NCBI GenBank assembly: GCA_903813345.2
Contig: CAIIXF020000008.1
Location: forward strand, 36,542,867-36,606,866
DNA: 64,000 bases
Direction: 5' to 3'
Origin: Owenia fusiformis
Lineage: Eukaryota > Annelida > Polychaeta > Sabellida > Oweniidae
Each line of letters starts with the position of its first letter. The stretch's first letter is position 1. The position numbers were made by a program, and so were the translations under genes. Below, piece after piece: positions 11,401-24,200 of this stretch. The notes beneath the pieces are model-generated. The model was not told the origin of the DNA, made no database searches, and saw only the letters and a list, made by a program, of their open reading frames with translations.

Positions 11401-14400
11401 AAGTTGTAAATATACAAAAAATACTAAGTCGACTAAAAGCATGATGATACGACGTCAGATACTGTACATCACGGCGTAACAGTGTAATTGTTCATTTTAC
11501 CGACAAAATGCAAAGATTTACGCGATAAATATGCGCAATGCTCCTCCAAGTAATTGCAAACGTTTTAATATTCGTGAAATCTTCTTAAAAACTTCAAGTT
11601 TTGTTCAGATTAATGTGCGCTTCAATACAATTCTATATTCAAAAAGGTTGTGTCACGATATACAGAATTAGAATCACCAGAAAGTAGACATTTCAAACCC
11701 TACCCGTTTTCTTCTTTGTCGCGCTTTTCGGCCCTGCGCTCTCGTTGTCGCACCGTCTTTCTAGACTCTTTCACAATGCCCCTTGTCATATTCAACTGAT
11801 GAACACAGACGGGAAGATATTAAGGATTGTTAAATGCATTATTTGTGATTTATTTTAACTCGAATATTTAGTTTTATTTATTTAAAGCAATGAATAATAA
11901 AGGAGAACATATAATGCGCTAACGGCGTAACGTCTTATTTTGTAAAGGCTTCACTTGGGGTTGCGGTGATAAAACGATGTCTATCTCAATATATACTAGT
12001 TCAAATTAAATGAAATTAATTGTATGTAGTAAGGAGTATATTTAAAAGAACATGCTGAAACATTGGAAAGTTTTGAATGTTTATCCCTTAATTAGAAATA
12101 TTTGAACTCAAAAAATGAAACGTAATTTTGTGAATTTTTCACATGGCTTCACTTCATATTTCTTTCAATTTATACTTCTTAAAGACTGAATTTTAATCGA
12201 AATGATATAGTTTTTTGATAAAAATATAGAATATGATATGCCTTTCAGGAATCAAAAAAGAATAATTCACCTTTCAAACGATTTAATGTTTAATTGATCA
12301 AAATATATATCTTGTTGGTACGAAATTCTGCCTGTCGACACTTTTTTGCATAAATATAAGCGTTAAGTTAGCATTGTTATATTATGACGTCATCACACAG
12401 AATCTGTTTGTCTTTTCCAAAATGGTGAATTTAAATATTGTGAAAATTTGAGAAAGATCCGTTGGGAAATGAAAAAGTTATCTTCATTTTTCGTTTAAAA
12501 TTAAAATCACTTTTCTTCAAAATGTTACAGTCGACACCCGGTTTTAGCATAGAAAGTCGCATAATACGGCTTGCGTGATTCTCATTTAAAAAGTCCCAAA
12601 TCAGTTATTTGGAATTCTGATAGGCAAAATATTTCATGGACATACGTGTTCAACTGATGACGAAAAATTGTAGAAAAATATGATTTTGCTGTCGAGATAT
12701 TGCGGTTTTAAAAGTAAGTACGCATTAAAAATGCAGTAAAATGCCGCGATGTACAGTATCTGACGTCGTATCGATGTATTTGATCAGAACAATAATTAAT
12801 ATCAAGTTCACTTCCAGTTCATTTTCTACGAATATTCATCACCAGCTCTTTATCCTTTTGTTCTAATATGAAAATCTTAAAGAGAGAATCAGATATAGCG
12901 AGCAGCCCAAAAAATTGTTTCAATTTTAGAATATTTCTGGCTTGTGTCAATCCTTTTCATGTCTATTTTCTAAAAATCTATACCCACTTTATTTCAGGAA
13001 AACTATAGATTTTTACAATAATGTATTATTTATTTGTTTTTCACCCATTCTTGCACTTTTGATCCATAATAACTTCACCAATTTATAATATATCGAAGAT
13101 CTTTTATAATTAGGAGATTTTGTATTTGAGATTGTAAGGAAATTAGTAGGTCAAAGTACATGTTGCTTGTAATTTTGTCACGCCTATAGATCTGATTCTG
13201 CCTTTAAGTTGTATTTCATGTTCTTCAAGGCTCACACTCAATCATCGACAAAAGCACTGGTGAAAAACGACAACATAACTACAAATGCAACCAGTGATGA
13301 CTCGATTGAAAACCTGGTGCTCACAACCAAAGACGGAACCAATATATTGGGTCTAGCTTGCTTCTCTATCCTATTTGGCATCGTCCTCGGCAATATGGGA
13401 CACCGGCGCGCAAAACCACTCTTGAAATTCTTCCATTCATTTACCGAAGCAATTATGGAGCTTGTTAAAGCGTTTATATGGTAAGTCCAGATTTGCATCA
13501 TCAATTAATCAAGTGTTAAAGTGTTAATTAGGTTTCACTTTGAGATTAGATAAGTCAGTGTTGTTTGATTAAATTAATGTTATATACTTGGGTATAGGCA
13601 TGACTTAAACATAGTAGTTGTTGGGAGCTTATCGTGTATCCAAACTTTACATCAGGCCAGAAGAGATAAAGCTCTCTTGATAGATTTTCCAAGTTTTGTG
13701 TTAAAGCTCCTACGTACGATGTCCCCCCTCCCACTCTTCAATATATTTCACATCACAGCGGGAATCACAATAGTTAATATAGGAGACAAATAAGATTCTT
13801 ATTCGTGGAAGTTTAATAGGAGCTGGAATATACTATTTTGAGTATTAATCTTAGAGAACCGCATTATCATCTGCCTACAACAGACAGTGTCATCTATTGG
13901 CGATGTATAATTAAAATATTGCTTGCCAGTACAGTATCTTCATAAATTGACTTAGCTTTTGTTATTTCCTTTTAATCAGGGTAATCCCGATAGGACTTAT
14001 CTTTATCATAGCTGTAGAGATTGTGAAGATGTCTGACCCAATGGACCAAGTTGAATCGCTGGGCATGTTCCTTGTAACGGTCCTCGTCGGATTATTTGCA
14101 CATGGCGTCATTGTACTTCCTGTTCTTTACATGGCTATCACCAGACGCAATCCGTTCAAATTCATCCGCGGTATTGTCCAAGCGCTACTTGTAGCATTTG
14201 GGACAGGCAGTAGGTATGTACTGTACACTCCCCTCCATAAGTTTTGACTTTCATAAGATATCTTATGTTCAGTTATAGTCTCAGAGATTACTTATAAAAA
14301 ACAATTATACTTATTAAAAACAATTTACACATGTAAATAACCATTTATGCTTGACGATGTAAAGAGTGCTACGATATCCGATAAAAATTCCCGATTGCCA

Positions 14401-17003
14401 AGCTTTTGAAGGGGATTGTAGAACTATATGTAAAACGACCATTTGATCAGAATTGAAGTCAGACTTTACATGTAAGCGATGTCGTGTAATGATGTAATTG
14501 TGAAATAAAAACCGCTTGGTTCTATTTTGTGATAAGCACAAGGCAAACCACCGCACATTGTTTTAGGTAAACTGGTGTTTTGGAGATAAAGGCTAATATC
14601 AAAATGAATATGCAGGGGCGTAGCCAGCTTTCAGTCAGGGGGGGTGCGATCGCCGAAAATTTTTCAGTTTTCGGTCAGGGGGGGGTGCGATTTTGCCATA
14701 AGCAACACAAAAAATTAAGATTTCTTTTGAATTTTACAAAAATTGATGCAACTTCCTTCAAAATTGAGCTAGAAGCTTCAAATAAAAAGCATTTTAAAGC
14801 TCTTTCCTACCTCTATCCAATGGTCATATTTGCAAAGGTTATGGGGGGGGGGGTGCGATCGCACCCATCGCACCCCCCCTGGCTACGCCCATGATATGTT
14901 ACATTTTCCATTATAGCTATGTAGCTTTGCCCGTTGCTCTGCAAAATATGGAGAAAAACAATCGAATCCACCCCTGTGTGTCAAGAACAGTATTGCCCAT
15001 AGGGGCAGCCATCAATATGGACGGTTCTGCCCTCTATGAAGCCCAAGCAGCCATATTCATTGCCCAATTAAGGGGAACATATCTCAGCGTTGTGCAAATA
15101 ATCATTCTAAGGTAAACAAGATAATTGACCATTCTTTATAAAAAGCTTTACTTTCTGTTAATAGATTATTCAAAATTTTTGAGATGAATCTGGCAGCTAA
15201 TGTATGTGACATGTACATGGGACTTTTGTTTGCATATTTCAGCATCACGTGTACAGTTGTGTCGATCGGAGCGCCCAGCGCTGGCACAAGCTATCTTCTG
15301 CTTGGCATTATATTCAACGCCGTTGGCTTACCAACGGAAGACATTATCATTCTCCTTGCTGTTGATTGGGCACTGTAAGTAGTTAATGACCTTTAAGTCA
15401 TGAATATTTTGATATTTATGATATAAACCATGATCGCTACATTTTGAAAGGTACGATAGAAAAGTTGAACTGTTGAATTTAATATTGTAGATTTTATATG
15501 ACATCATGACACCTGTATGTTTTAGGACCAGATTCAGAACAATTGTTAATGTGCTCAGTGATTGCTTAACTGCTGGAGTTGTCCACCATCTTTCTAAAGC
15601 AGACCTTCAGGATAAAAACCTTGATGCGCAATCAGTTGATGACGTAATCGGGCCGAAGAGTGATCACGTGCTAAGTAATGAATCGGTAAGACTAGTGAAT
15701 GTACAGCACCAAGGAAGCAACAGGCGACTTAGACGATCAGACAGACATTCAGGCAGACCATCTGAGCCCCCACCGACACAGCCCCATGATCCAATCCGTC
15801 GCAATCCATTTCCAAGGCAATCAGAGAGCGACACACTCCCTTCTGATGGACAAATCCAAGGAAATATGCCACTGACGACATTCAGAGATAAGCACAACAG
15901 CAAGACGCCTTTAATTCAGTCCTCCAGCAATGATTCTATGACACATCCTCATCATTACGATCAACCCACCACTCCTCATACACCGGACCCTGATTCGTCA
16001 CCACCACAGTACTCGCCAACAGGACAGGTATAGAGTTGGTCAGTACGCACATTTGTACGAGAATGTCTCACGGCATGCTCTGAATATGTGGTCATGCTTC
16101 TGATGTGCCACACTATCTATTGCCAAATCTTCAACTAGTAAAGTATGAACTGTGTGTGTTCGTCTAATCTAATCGTACTGTAGTTTTAGTTGGTATTACT
16201 TTCGTCTATCTAGATGTCTATTTACTTTAATTCAATCACTTTATTTCTATTCTTAGCTCTTCTTTGAAAACAGCTATCCTCAGTTTATTTAGATTTAACA
16301 AACCAGCCCTCGATCTAGTATTCTTTCATATATTAGATATATTCTTTTTGGATCAGTATACCATATTCATTTTTTGAACATACACAAAATCAAGAGTAAT
16401 TAATGTAAAGTGCCAAGTGTACCCTAACAATGGTATTGTACATTTATCATTTTGCCTATTTTCAGATTTCAGTTGATATTATGTAATATAGATCTATACT
16501 GCCTCCGAAATTAATAACAGAACTGTGGTTTTCAGAAACATGCAAAGAGTCCATCAAACATTTCATCAGATAGCAGTTTACCAAGAGGACGTGGAAGACG
16601 GCACCCAAATATACCCAAAAGTGGAGTTCTCAAATTCATGCGCACGAATTCTGCCGGAAGTGAACCAAACCAAAATGATTCAAAACCAGACGATGAAGAC
16701 GATAATAACAGGAGACGAGATCGATCTACTTCCCCACTCCCCCGCACATCTAGTCCCGTCGCTACTCAGACATCCCCACCGGAATATCCTGAATATTCCC
16801 CGAATATACCCAGCCATTTTTTACCTCCACGTGTCAGAAATATAGACCTACCTTATCGCCCACGCGCGCAACAGAAAAAGGCGCGCGTTTCTAGATACGA
16901 TAGTGGTAGACTTAGTGCATCAAGCGGGGAACTAAAACCAGATAATACCGATAGTGACCATAGAGTGGGAGATAGCGATGGTAGTACTGAATATATGGTT
17001 TGA
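5455..17003 (+). CDS. SLC1-family (EAAT-like) sodium-coupled amino-acid transporter, divergent
   Basis: Exons by splice site and phase: 5455-5957, 6065-6089 (tentative microexon), 13230-13480, 13980-14213, 14917-15111, 15243-15374, 15526-16027, 16536-17003, giving about 769 aa; EAATs usually have 500-575. Family hallmarks are the TM1-TM2 block after the Arg-Arg near residue 35, 'GLACFSILFGIVLGNMG', TM7 'NMDGSALYEAQAAIFIAQ', and the HP2-TM8 region 'VGLPTEDI'. TM8 reads DWALTRFRTIVNVLSD, so the substrate-carboxylate Arg and the sodium-site Asn are kept while the amino-group Asp is Thr. The HP1 tip is GTGSSY instead of the serine-rich motif, and HP2 looks about two residues shorter. The N-terminus carries a Cys-Pro repeat (residues 11-23). 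The tail of about 300 residues is Pro/Ser/Arg-rich with PPQY and PPEY. Reading through the last intron ends at a TAG (16031-16033). Family is sure; transported substrate is not. Confidence 0.9.
6065..6089 (+). other. Candidate 25-nt microexon of the SLC1 gene
   Basis: Exon 1 ends after two bases of a codon and the exon at 13230 starts in phase 0, so a segment of length 3n+1 must lie between them. At 6065-6089 there is a 25-nt segment with a branch-like TCTAAC, the acceptor TTTTTCTCAG before it, and the donor GTAAGT after it. It restores the frame and adds SVGLYGRNH. It lacks the conserved NMFP-type sequence usual after TM3, so another undetected exon remains possible. Confidence 0.45.
6441..6544. 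repeat. Pentanucleotide microsatellite (CAGTA)n
   Basis: About 100 bp of imperfect CAGTA/TACAG repeats with occasional TATAG and TGCAG variants, followed by a run of T. It lies in intron 2 of the SLC1 gene and produces open frames in several phases that have no coding meaning. Confidence 0.9.
7204..7439. mobile_element. Short TIR element (MITE) flanked by TA
   Basis: The ends are inverse copies, CAGTTTGGAACAAAATAAAT at the left and the matching ...TTTTTGTTCCAAACTG at the right. A TA dinucleotide lies on each side, as expected for Tc1/mariner-type insertion. The element is about 236 bp, has no coding capacity and lies in intron 2 of the SLC1 gene. Confidence 0.75.
7591..8201. mobile_element. 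611-bp mariner-type MITE with about 190-bp terminal inverted repeats
   Basis: It starts CAGGGTGTCCCAAAGTATGG and ends with the inverse, CATACTTTTGGGACACCCTG, flanked by TA on both sides. Inverse similarity continues inward for about 190 bp, well beyond the ends. The CAGGGTG terminus is typical of many Tc1/mariner elements and recurs at 8557, 30253, 40828 and 54192. No transposase is left inside. It lies in intron 2 of the SLC1 gene. Confidence 0.8.
8097..8661. repeat. Inverted duplication with 174-bp arms and 217-bp spacer
   Basis: Left arm 8097-8270 and right arm 8488-8661 are inverse copies at a constant coordinate sum. The left arm covers the right end of the 611-bp MITE plus about 69 bp of its flank. 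The right arm repeats both in reverse, so a second CAGGGTG end appears at 8557. The right arm stops exactly where the 4.2-kb palindrome begins. Confidence 0.85.
8662..12862. repeat. 4.2-kb palindrome: 1,751-bp inverted arms, 699-bp spacer
   Basis: Left arm 8662-10412 and right arm 11112-12862 are inverse copies. Positions pair at a constant sum (21524) at both the outer and inner ends, so there is no net insertion or deletion along 1,751 bp. Every segment I compared was identical. Arms begin AACAAAAGGATAAAGAGCTG. No target-site duplication is seen: flanks are ...AAAGTTAC and CTAATATG... The spacer (10413-11111) contains one copy of the CACGTTCACG dispersed repeat near 10460. A 76-codon open segment in each arm (near 10184-10411 and its mirror) matches nothing I know. 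The whole lies in intron 2 of the SLC1 gene. A recent inverted duplication, a very-long-TIR element, or an assembly artefact are all possible. Confidence 0.9.
8752..10078. mobile_element. 1.3-kb TIR element inside each palindrome arm (mirror copy 11446-12772)
   Basis: Within the left arm, GATACGACGTCAGATACTGT and following bases at 8752 recur inverted at 10051-10078, with one mismatch in about 28. This marks a non-autonomous DNA transposon of about 1.33 kb with no recognisable transposase. The mirrored copy in the right arm is part of the palindrome. The ends contain TACGACGTCG, so a TA target site is possible. Confidence 0.65.
14615..14890. mobile_element. 276-bp GC-rich-ended MITE in an SLC1 intron
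   Basis: GGGCGTAGCCAG at the left end is matched by CTGGCTACGCCC at the right, with inner G-runs and GTGCGATCGC inverse copies. It has no coding content. A fragment with the same end recurs near 55340-55383. It ends 26 bp before the exon starting at 14917. Confidence 0.75.
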
Positions 17004-18218
17004 CCTAGATTAGAAAATTTTTTACTTTTAGTAGTTTTATATGGCTATATAATGTATAATATATATGTACTAACTTTATTATGTACGCACCAACCTCCTG
17101 CACTGAGTATATGTTATATATATGGAGAGAGAAGGGGCGAGATAATATGTTGATAAATAATCTGAACATCTACTTTAAAGTAAATATGAAGAAGTGGTAT
17201 TCTGTTAAGGATTCAATAAGAATATTCTTCGTATAACACTGGATAAAAAACTTGCTGTGAGGTTTGACCATCGATGTGTATTTCATTTAAGTAACATAAA
17301 CAATTTGATATGCAATCATGGACATGAAGAAATGGAAAGGAATATTTAGTTTTGTTTTGATCGAATGTGAAAATGCGTATCTCCGTTCAACAATCTCAGT
17401 CATCCTTCATTTTTCAGATTTTTCCAAATTTTTGGATGTGAATTGACTGAATAAAGAGTTCCCCTGGTAGATAAATAAGGATGGAAGCATTAAGGCAATG
17501 GGAGATTTAAATTCGTTTTTTCAAATCCATGGCACAACAGACAAATTGTATAAATCCATATTGTAGCATTGACATCTACATATATACAAGGCACATCGCA
17601 GTCACTACTATTAAGCTTCTGCACCCCAGTCAGCACATTGGACTTTTGGGGAGTCTCTTCATATTCTTCAACTCTACGCCTTTAAAAATGTGTACACCGA
17701 TGAAAACTGCAATATTATTGTAAACATATCACGTAATAAACTTTCGTATTTTATTTAACACTTTTATTTTGTTTATTAACCAAAAATATTATTCCACATT
17801 ATTGAGTAGTTTCGTATGATAAAGTACTTATCAATTGTATTAAGTGTGCGCTAAGGATATTTGGATCGCGGAGTTAGGTATGTGTCACAGATGTGTTATG
17901 TGCGCCTTTATAGAGTGAGTTCCAGCAAAGTATTTAATTTCAATATGTCTGTTACACTTTGCAGTCCATACTGTCATTCGTTAATCCAGTAAAACAAATC
18001 ACGACATCGACATCTCATGGACTTTAACATAATATTTCATAGCATTCATCTTTTTACTTTTGCGTTTAATTGATTCTAAAGGTTTTTGTACTGTAATTTG
18101 CAACTGCAGAGCATTCCGTAAGAGCATGTATAACTTTTAAAAGATAACATATATAAACCTGAAATACCCACATACGGTAAACAAGGTATATTATGGTTGA
18201 TATACACAGTATTGTTAT
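17004..18218. other. Intergenic region between convergent SLC1 and SLC15 genes
   Basis: Both transcripts end here. A consensus AATAAA at 17450-17455 is a good poly(A) signal for the SLC1 transcript, 447 bp after its stop. For the minus-strand SLC15 transcript the nearest perfect signals are inverse TTTATT copies near 17763-17777. I see no gene. Confidence 0.5.
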
Positions 18219-21200
18219 TTACAAATTACACACTTCCCTACTATCAAAGTTCTCTAACGACTTATCAAAAACTCTATTAACAAGTCCTTCGTGGCCTGGT
18301 ATCTTATCTTTGTTAGCAACATCAACCATTTCATAAGGAAGATCACCATCTGTAGCCGACACTCCATTGGGGGCTTGACTCAGGTCTTCCTTGTTATCTT
18401 CTAACGGGCTTTTGTAGCTCTTAAACCTTATACCCAGGATGATGTATATAACAAGATCAACAGCCATGACGATAGCGAATATGAAGAATTCTAGAGCCTA
18501 GAATCAATAAACCAGTTTTAGCTTTTGTTTTAGAGCCTTGTATTAATGTTAGAGGAGTAAAATCCAACTTGGAAAGGGTTTACATAGAGATACTGGAAAT
18601 GCAAACAAATAAACGCTTTCCCCCATGGTATTTTTAACCTTTATTATTTCCCAATCCCAAAAGGTTGGATTTACATTAAACAGGCTTTACCGTTAGGTTC
18701 GAAACGAAACTTCCGGTGTCTAAACATATAAATGGGGGGGGTATATATCTTTTTACCTGGTTACCCGTACCACCTGAGCCAGCCGCTGCTACAATGAGTA
18801 CGATTGCATTCCCAAAAGCCACCGTCAACAACCACGCAGCTTGCAGAACCGACTTCATACTTGCGGGTGACTACAAAACATACAATACGGTCCTAAGAGC
18901 ATAAGAACTCTCACTAAGACACCACCTTCATGTACCTTGCAAACCATTCGCCACACTCAGGCTCTATATGTTCATCACTGATTGCACAAAAACATCTAAC
19001 TGTTAATTTCAGAAAAAACAAAATGATTCTTTCATTACAGTTTATTTCAAGGCAAAATACATTACACACTAAGTATCTGATGATACACCAGTACTAGATA
19101 TAGTACAAAACTGTTTGATTGCATTTCTGAGAGATATTTTGCGCAAAAACCTATAATGCACTTTGCTATAATGCACTTTGCTATATCACTGGTTTGCAGC
19201 TAAAACTACATGTAGTTTACAAACATTGGCACATTGTTATTTTACCTGTTCATAGGCGAATGAAAGACCCGTGATGGAAAACAGAATCTCTCCGACAGTC
19301 ATGATGATATATTGAGGAATTTGCCAAATCATGGCAACAGAGTTGGCTTCAACCAATACATGAGATGTAAACATTTTCTACAATTGAAATATATATAAAT
19401 GTACATTTATCAACGATAATATATGCCTGCATGGGCAAACTTATGCTTCCCACACACCCACTTGGACCATAACACCTGAACCCACAGGGTGTCCTATGTT
19501 CTACCGATTTTTGCCTAAATTCATTTTGGAGTTTTGGAGTCAAATTTCGAGGATTTTGTGGTCGGGGGGGGGGGGGGATTTTCATTGTTCAGTCCACTAT
19601 ATTGAAAACACTTAATACTAAGTCAGAAAACAATACATGTTGTTGATGAGTTAATTCTACAATAGGCCTATAGCCTATATACTATGTTTTATTTATATTT
19701 TGAACAATTTCATAATTTTAGTAAAAATGACTCTTATTTTGGGGAAAAACTTTGTAATACACTGTAAAAGTATATGATAGTCACGTACGAAATCTCACTG
19801 CTTTGCTTTTGCTTAAAAAAGTCCTTCAATGTTGTTTGTTTCTTGGCACTTTTAGCATTAGCAATATTTGAGTAGATATCCTCTTCAAGTAAAAATAATT
19901 TTTCATGAGTGTTCATTCGAGATGATGTATAATCCTTCAAAATATCAAGGGCATTCAGGATGTCAGATGTATGCCTTTTTAGGAGACATTTTAGTGATAG
20001 GATATTACGAAGTTGAATTTTTTCTCTTTCTCGTGATATAATCTTGTCTGCAAATGGCGTCTATGTTGTCTTTGTGGTTATAAAACATTTACTGATTGAA
20101 TCTTTGCTATCATAACAGACCCATGGGATATAAAACAGTTAAGACATGTTCATAATCCAAATCAAAATCATCCAGTTAATTTACAATCAGGATAAACCAA
20201 TTATCTCCCAGATTCTCACCTTTCTCTTAATCCAAATCAAAAACATGCAGGTAATTTCCAATAATGATAAATCAATTATCTTCTTTATTCACACCTTTCT
20301 CTTAATCCAAACATAAAACATTCAGTTCTTTTCTAATATGATAAACCAATTAGCTCCTGTATTCACACCTTTCCAAAACATCCTGTTGTTTTCCACAAAT
20401 TAGGGATGTCACTGAGACTAAATAAGTTAATTAGGACAATTGGTTCTTTGATTACATTGTATATGATAAATAACAACTATAACATTGACTCAATATGTGG
20501 CTTTAATTGAAATGTCCAGACAATTGATTTCTGATAAATAAATGTTCAGATTAGACAGGTCACTTTTTGAAATCTGGTTGTTCACTGTTCAGATTAGGAG
20601 GTGTTCAGATATCAAGGTTTTTTTAACATGGGAGTCAATGGGAGGAAAAAATGGGACCGAAAAAAAGTGTTCAAATTGGAAGGTGTTCGGATTAGTCAGG
20701 TGTTCAGATATACAGGTTCTACTGTACTAGTATGTTCGATATTTATTTGTTTTTATACATTTTTCAAACCTTCATTGCTTATCTTTAACAGAGAGAACCA
20801 GTGTCAACCACATAAACACAGGGTAACTCACTATACAAAATTCAACAAATAATTTTGAAATATCATTATTTGTATATCTAAAATAGTCAAATGAACAATG
20901 TATATCTAAAATAGTAAAATTAACAATGTATATCTAAAATTATCAAATTAACAATGTATATATAAAATAGTCAAATGAACAATGTATATATAAAATAGTC
21001 AAATGAACAATGTATCATAAAATAGTCAAATGAACAATCTAAAATAGTCAAATGAACAATGTATATCTAAAATTAATAGTTAAATGAACAATGTATATAT
21101 AAAATAGTCAAATGAACAATGTATCATAAAATAGTCAAATGAACAATGTATATATAAATAGTCAAATGAACATGTACAGAAACTTTAACCAACCTTGTTT

Positions 21201-24200
21201 TGATCCGATGTATCAGGTTGAAGAACTAATAAATACACACCACCATTTTTGGGTTCAAACGATCCTTTTACCGCTTCGTCTGCAGATGTATCTTGAGTTC
21301 GTATTTTCATGGTGTATCTGCAATATTTAGACAACAATTCATATGAATATCAGCTTTCATTTGACAAGGCCATTTTATATAACTATACCCAATGGCAGTC
21401 ACGCCATGTTACCATTACTGGTTCACGCCCTACGTGACATATTCATTTCATAAAGCGTCCATGGCTGAGTCTACATATTATAAGCCCCTATGGCCCGGTT
21501 ATTTCATATTTCTGTTATTAGCGCCTATATATGACCAATTTAGTCCATGTGTTTGTTATTAGCGTCCTATATTGCTATTATTAGCCGTAATGACCGAGTC
21601 ATTTCTTGAAGCTATTATAACCCTACATGAAAAGCCAATATGAAAACCATTACCGATTTTGTCCTTTCACTAACCATTTCAACATACATTCGGCATCTGA
21701 ACAGTTTAAAGATGGTGACAACTCAAATAATATATCTTTAAAGGCCCAGAGATCTGGACCCGGGTGAAGCTATTAATCAAGCTGTCACAGCTCAGCCAAT
21801 CAGTGCTAATGTGGTCAGTTTAAATGTCCAGCATAAACAGAAACACATGGTCTGCTACAAGTGAGATACAGCCTTATGCTATGTTTGTTTACTTCTAGAC
21901 GGATAAGAGATGCCCATTGGCTGAAATTTAAACTGTCAGTTATGCTAATGAGCATATTTACAAAAAGAAATTGTCTTATTTCACAAAAACTAAACAACAT
22001 TTTCAGAATTTGATTTGAAATTTATAGTCAGTATAGATTCATGAACCACTGTAACAAAAAAGAGCTTGTAACTCATCATAACAATCTTGTTATAGCAGAA
22101 AGTTTGAAAATTTTCTCATTTTGTTTGAACTGGACCTTTAAACTGCCATATTTGGCTTTTGTGGGCTGTTCCATCTGCCTTTTATACCCGCTCTCAGTCT
22201 TTAAGATATTATATTTGTGTATGTGTTCAGCTACGTTATATTACTAACCTCCCCGGTTCTCCTGGGACATATTTTGATGCAGAAAGATATGTGCTGTTAA
22301 TTATATCCTCAACGGTAGCACCTGTGTCAATAGTAAACTTTATTCTTATTCTTTTATCGTTTGGAACCATGTTGATTACCCTGGAAATAAAATGGATATA
22401 CATATCCGGTAAATATGGAAAATGATTTTAATGAAACTTAGATATGTCTCACAAATTAGAATTCTTTATAAATTATATTTTCGATTACGACACCGTATAC
22501 ATAGAGGTAGGAGTTAAAATTGCAGTTTTCTAAAAAGGTTGTTCTAGACAGGTTGTGCGTCCGGTTGTGCGTTATACTTTCGAGTCATCGATGGGATCAA
22601 TTTTGATTAACAGGCCCATAGCAAGCTTTTGCCAAGGGGTTCATTTTTTTTAATTTTTGGGGGGTTCACATTTGACAAATTACTACCCTGCACGCAGAGT
22701 AGTTATAGAAGTCGAACGAATGCAAAGGGTAACAAATTACTCGAAAAGTGTTCAGAATGGTGAAAACTGCATGATTTTGAAAGAATTTTTGGCCAGGGGG
22801 AGTTCGCTCGTCCCCCCGAACTCCGTTGCTACAGCGCTTATTGATAAGGTTTGACTTCACTTAGGTCATATGTGTTGTTTGTGTCTGTATGACGGAGGAG
22901 CAGGTCGTTGGAAAATGTTTGTAGTATTAACGATTGTTATATAGGTTGTAGGTGCGAGATGTTATTGCATTTGTGAGGAGACTTTAATTATCAGCGTCCA
23001 AAACTACCTTATTGCCGCCTTCCCTCTGCCTTCTTGGGCTTTGGGCCTCTGGACATGCTGTAACAAAAAATAAAACTTGGACACAATTGTTCACATCATA
23101 ACTCAAAATATATATCTTCATCTAATCAATGAAATAAATCATTGTCGTACGAAAGGTAATGCATATGTTTTTACCATATTAGCTGAACATTCAATGGCTT
23201 AAATTATGTCATGATATAAGTTCGTGTAAGAGCAGCTATAACAGAGCACTAATAACAAATTATTATAGACATTTACATGAAAAATGTCAACCACTGGAAA
23301 GATGTAACAATTATCACAGACGCCAACAAAGAAAGCCAGTGTCAAAATGGTCGCTATGACAACACGTCAACTACTCCTTGTTGGGAACATGAATCTGACT
23401 ATTGTCAGTACTTTTACTTACAACTACAGATTGTAAGTCTTGACCATGTTGACCAACTGTGAATATGTTCCCTCTTGTTTCCTTCAATTGGACCGCTTTT
23501 GTTTTCTTTGTTTGTCCCTCGCAGCCGTACTTCACTGTATGGTTGAACTGTGCCTTTTCAATGCTCGATATGGCATGACTCTAGAAATAGAGACATCAAA
23601 GTGACATCAACATCATATACTAGCGAAATTAATTAGGCAGTGTAACATAGCACACGACACTCCAATTTAATTGCAGTTACAATTTTAATTGTAATTAAAA
23701 TTTTATTGTATGTAATATTACTGCTGAATAAAAAAATGCTTTATATGATTATTAATAAATTATATACTATATCCCATATTTTGGATCTTTAAATTTTACA
23801 TTGAGGGATACCTACAATGCTACTTGCGAATGGGACTTCTATTGTGCATGATCTGCTTTAACGTGAATTATTTAAATATTGAAATAAATAAATGCCAAAA
23901 AATAAAAATAAAATTAATTGTCATGGAGGTGGATAAATACTCCTTGTTTAGCAGCTTAATTACTGACCATGGTTTTGTTTTTAAATAGTACTTAAACAAT
24001 ACTTGGAATGGGTGGCACAATTTACATTATATCTACTACCAGTGGCGTACCGGGAACCAACAAGGGGGGGGTGGGGGGGGGGACAAATTTCAGGTATGGG
24101 AAAAGATTTTTAGGCCCCTAAAACCAAAAAGTGGGCTCAAATTTTGAGGCCCATTTTCTTCAAAATTTGGCCTAAAATTAAAAAATAAGGCATCAAAAAA

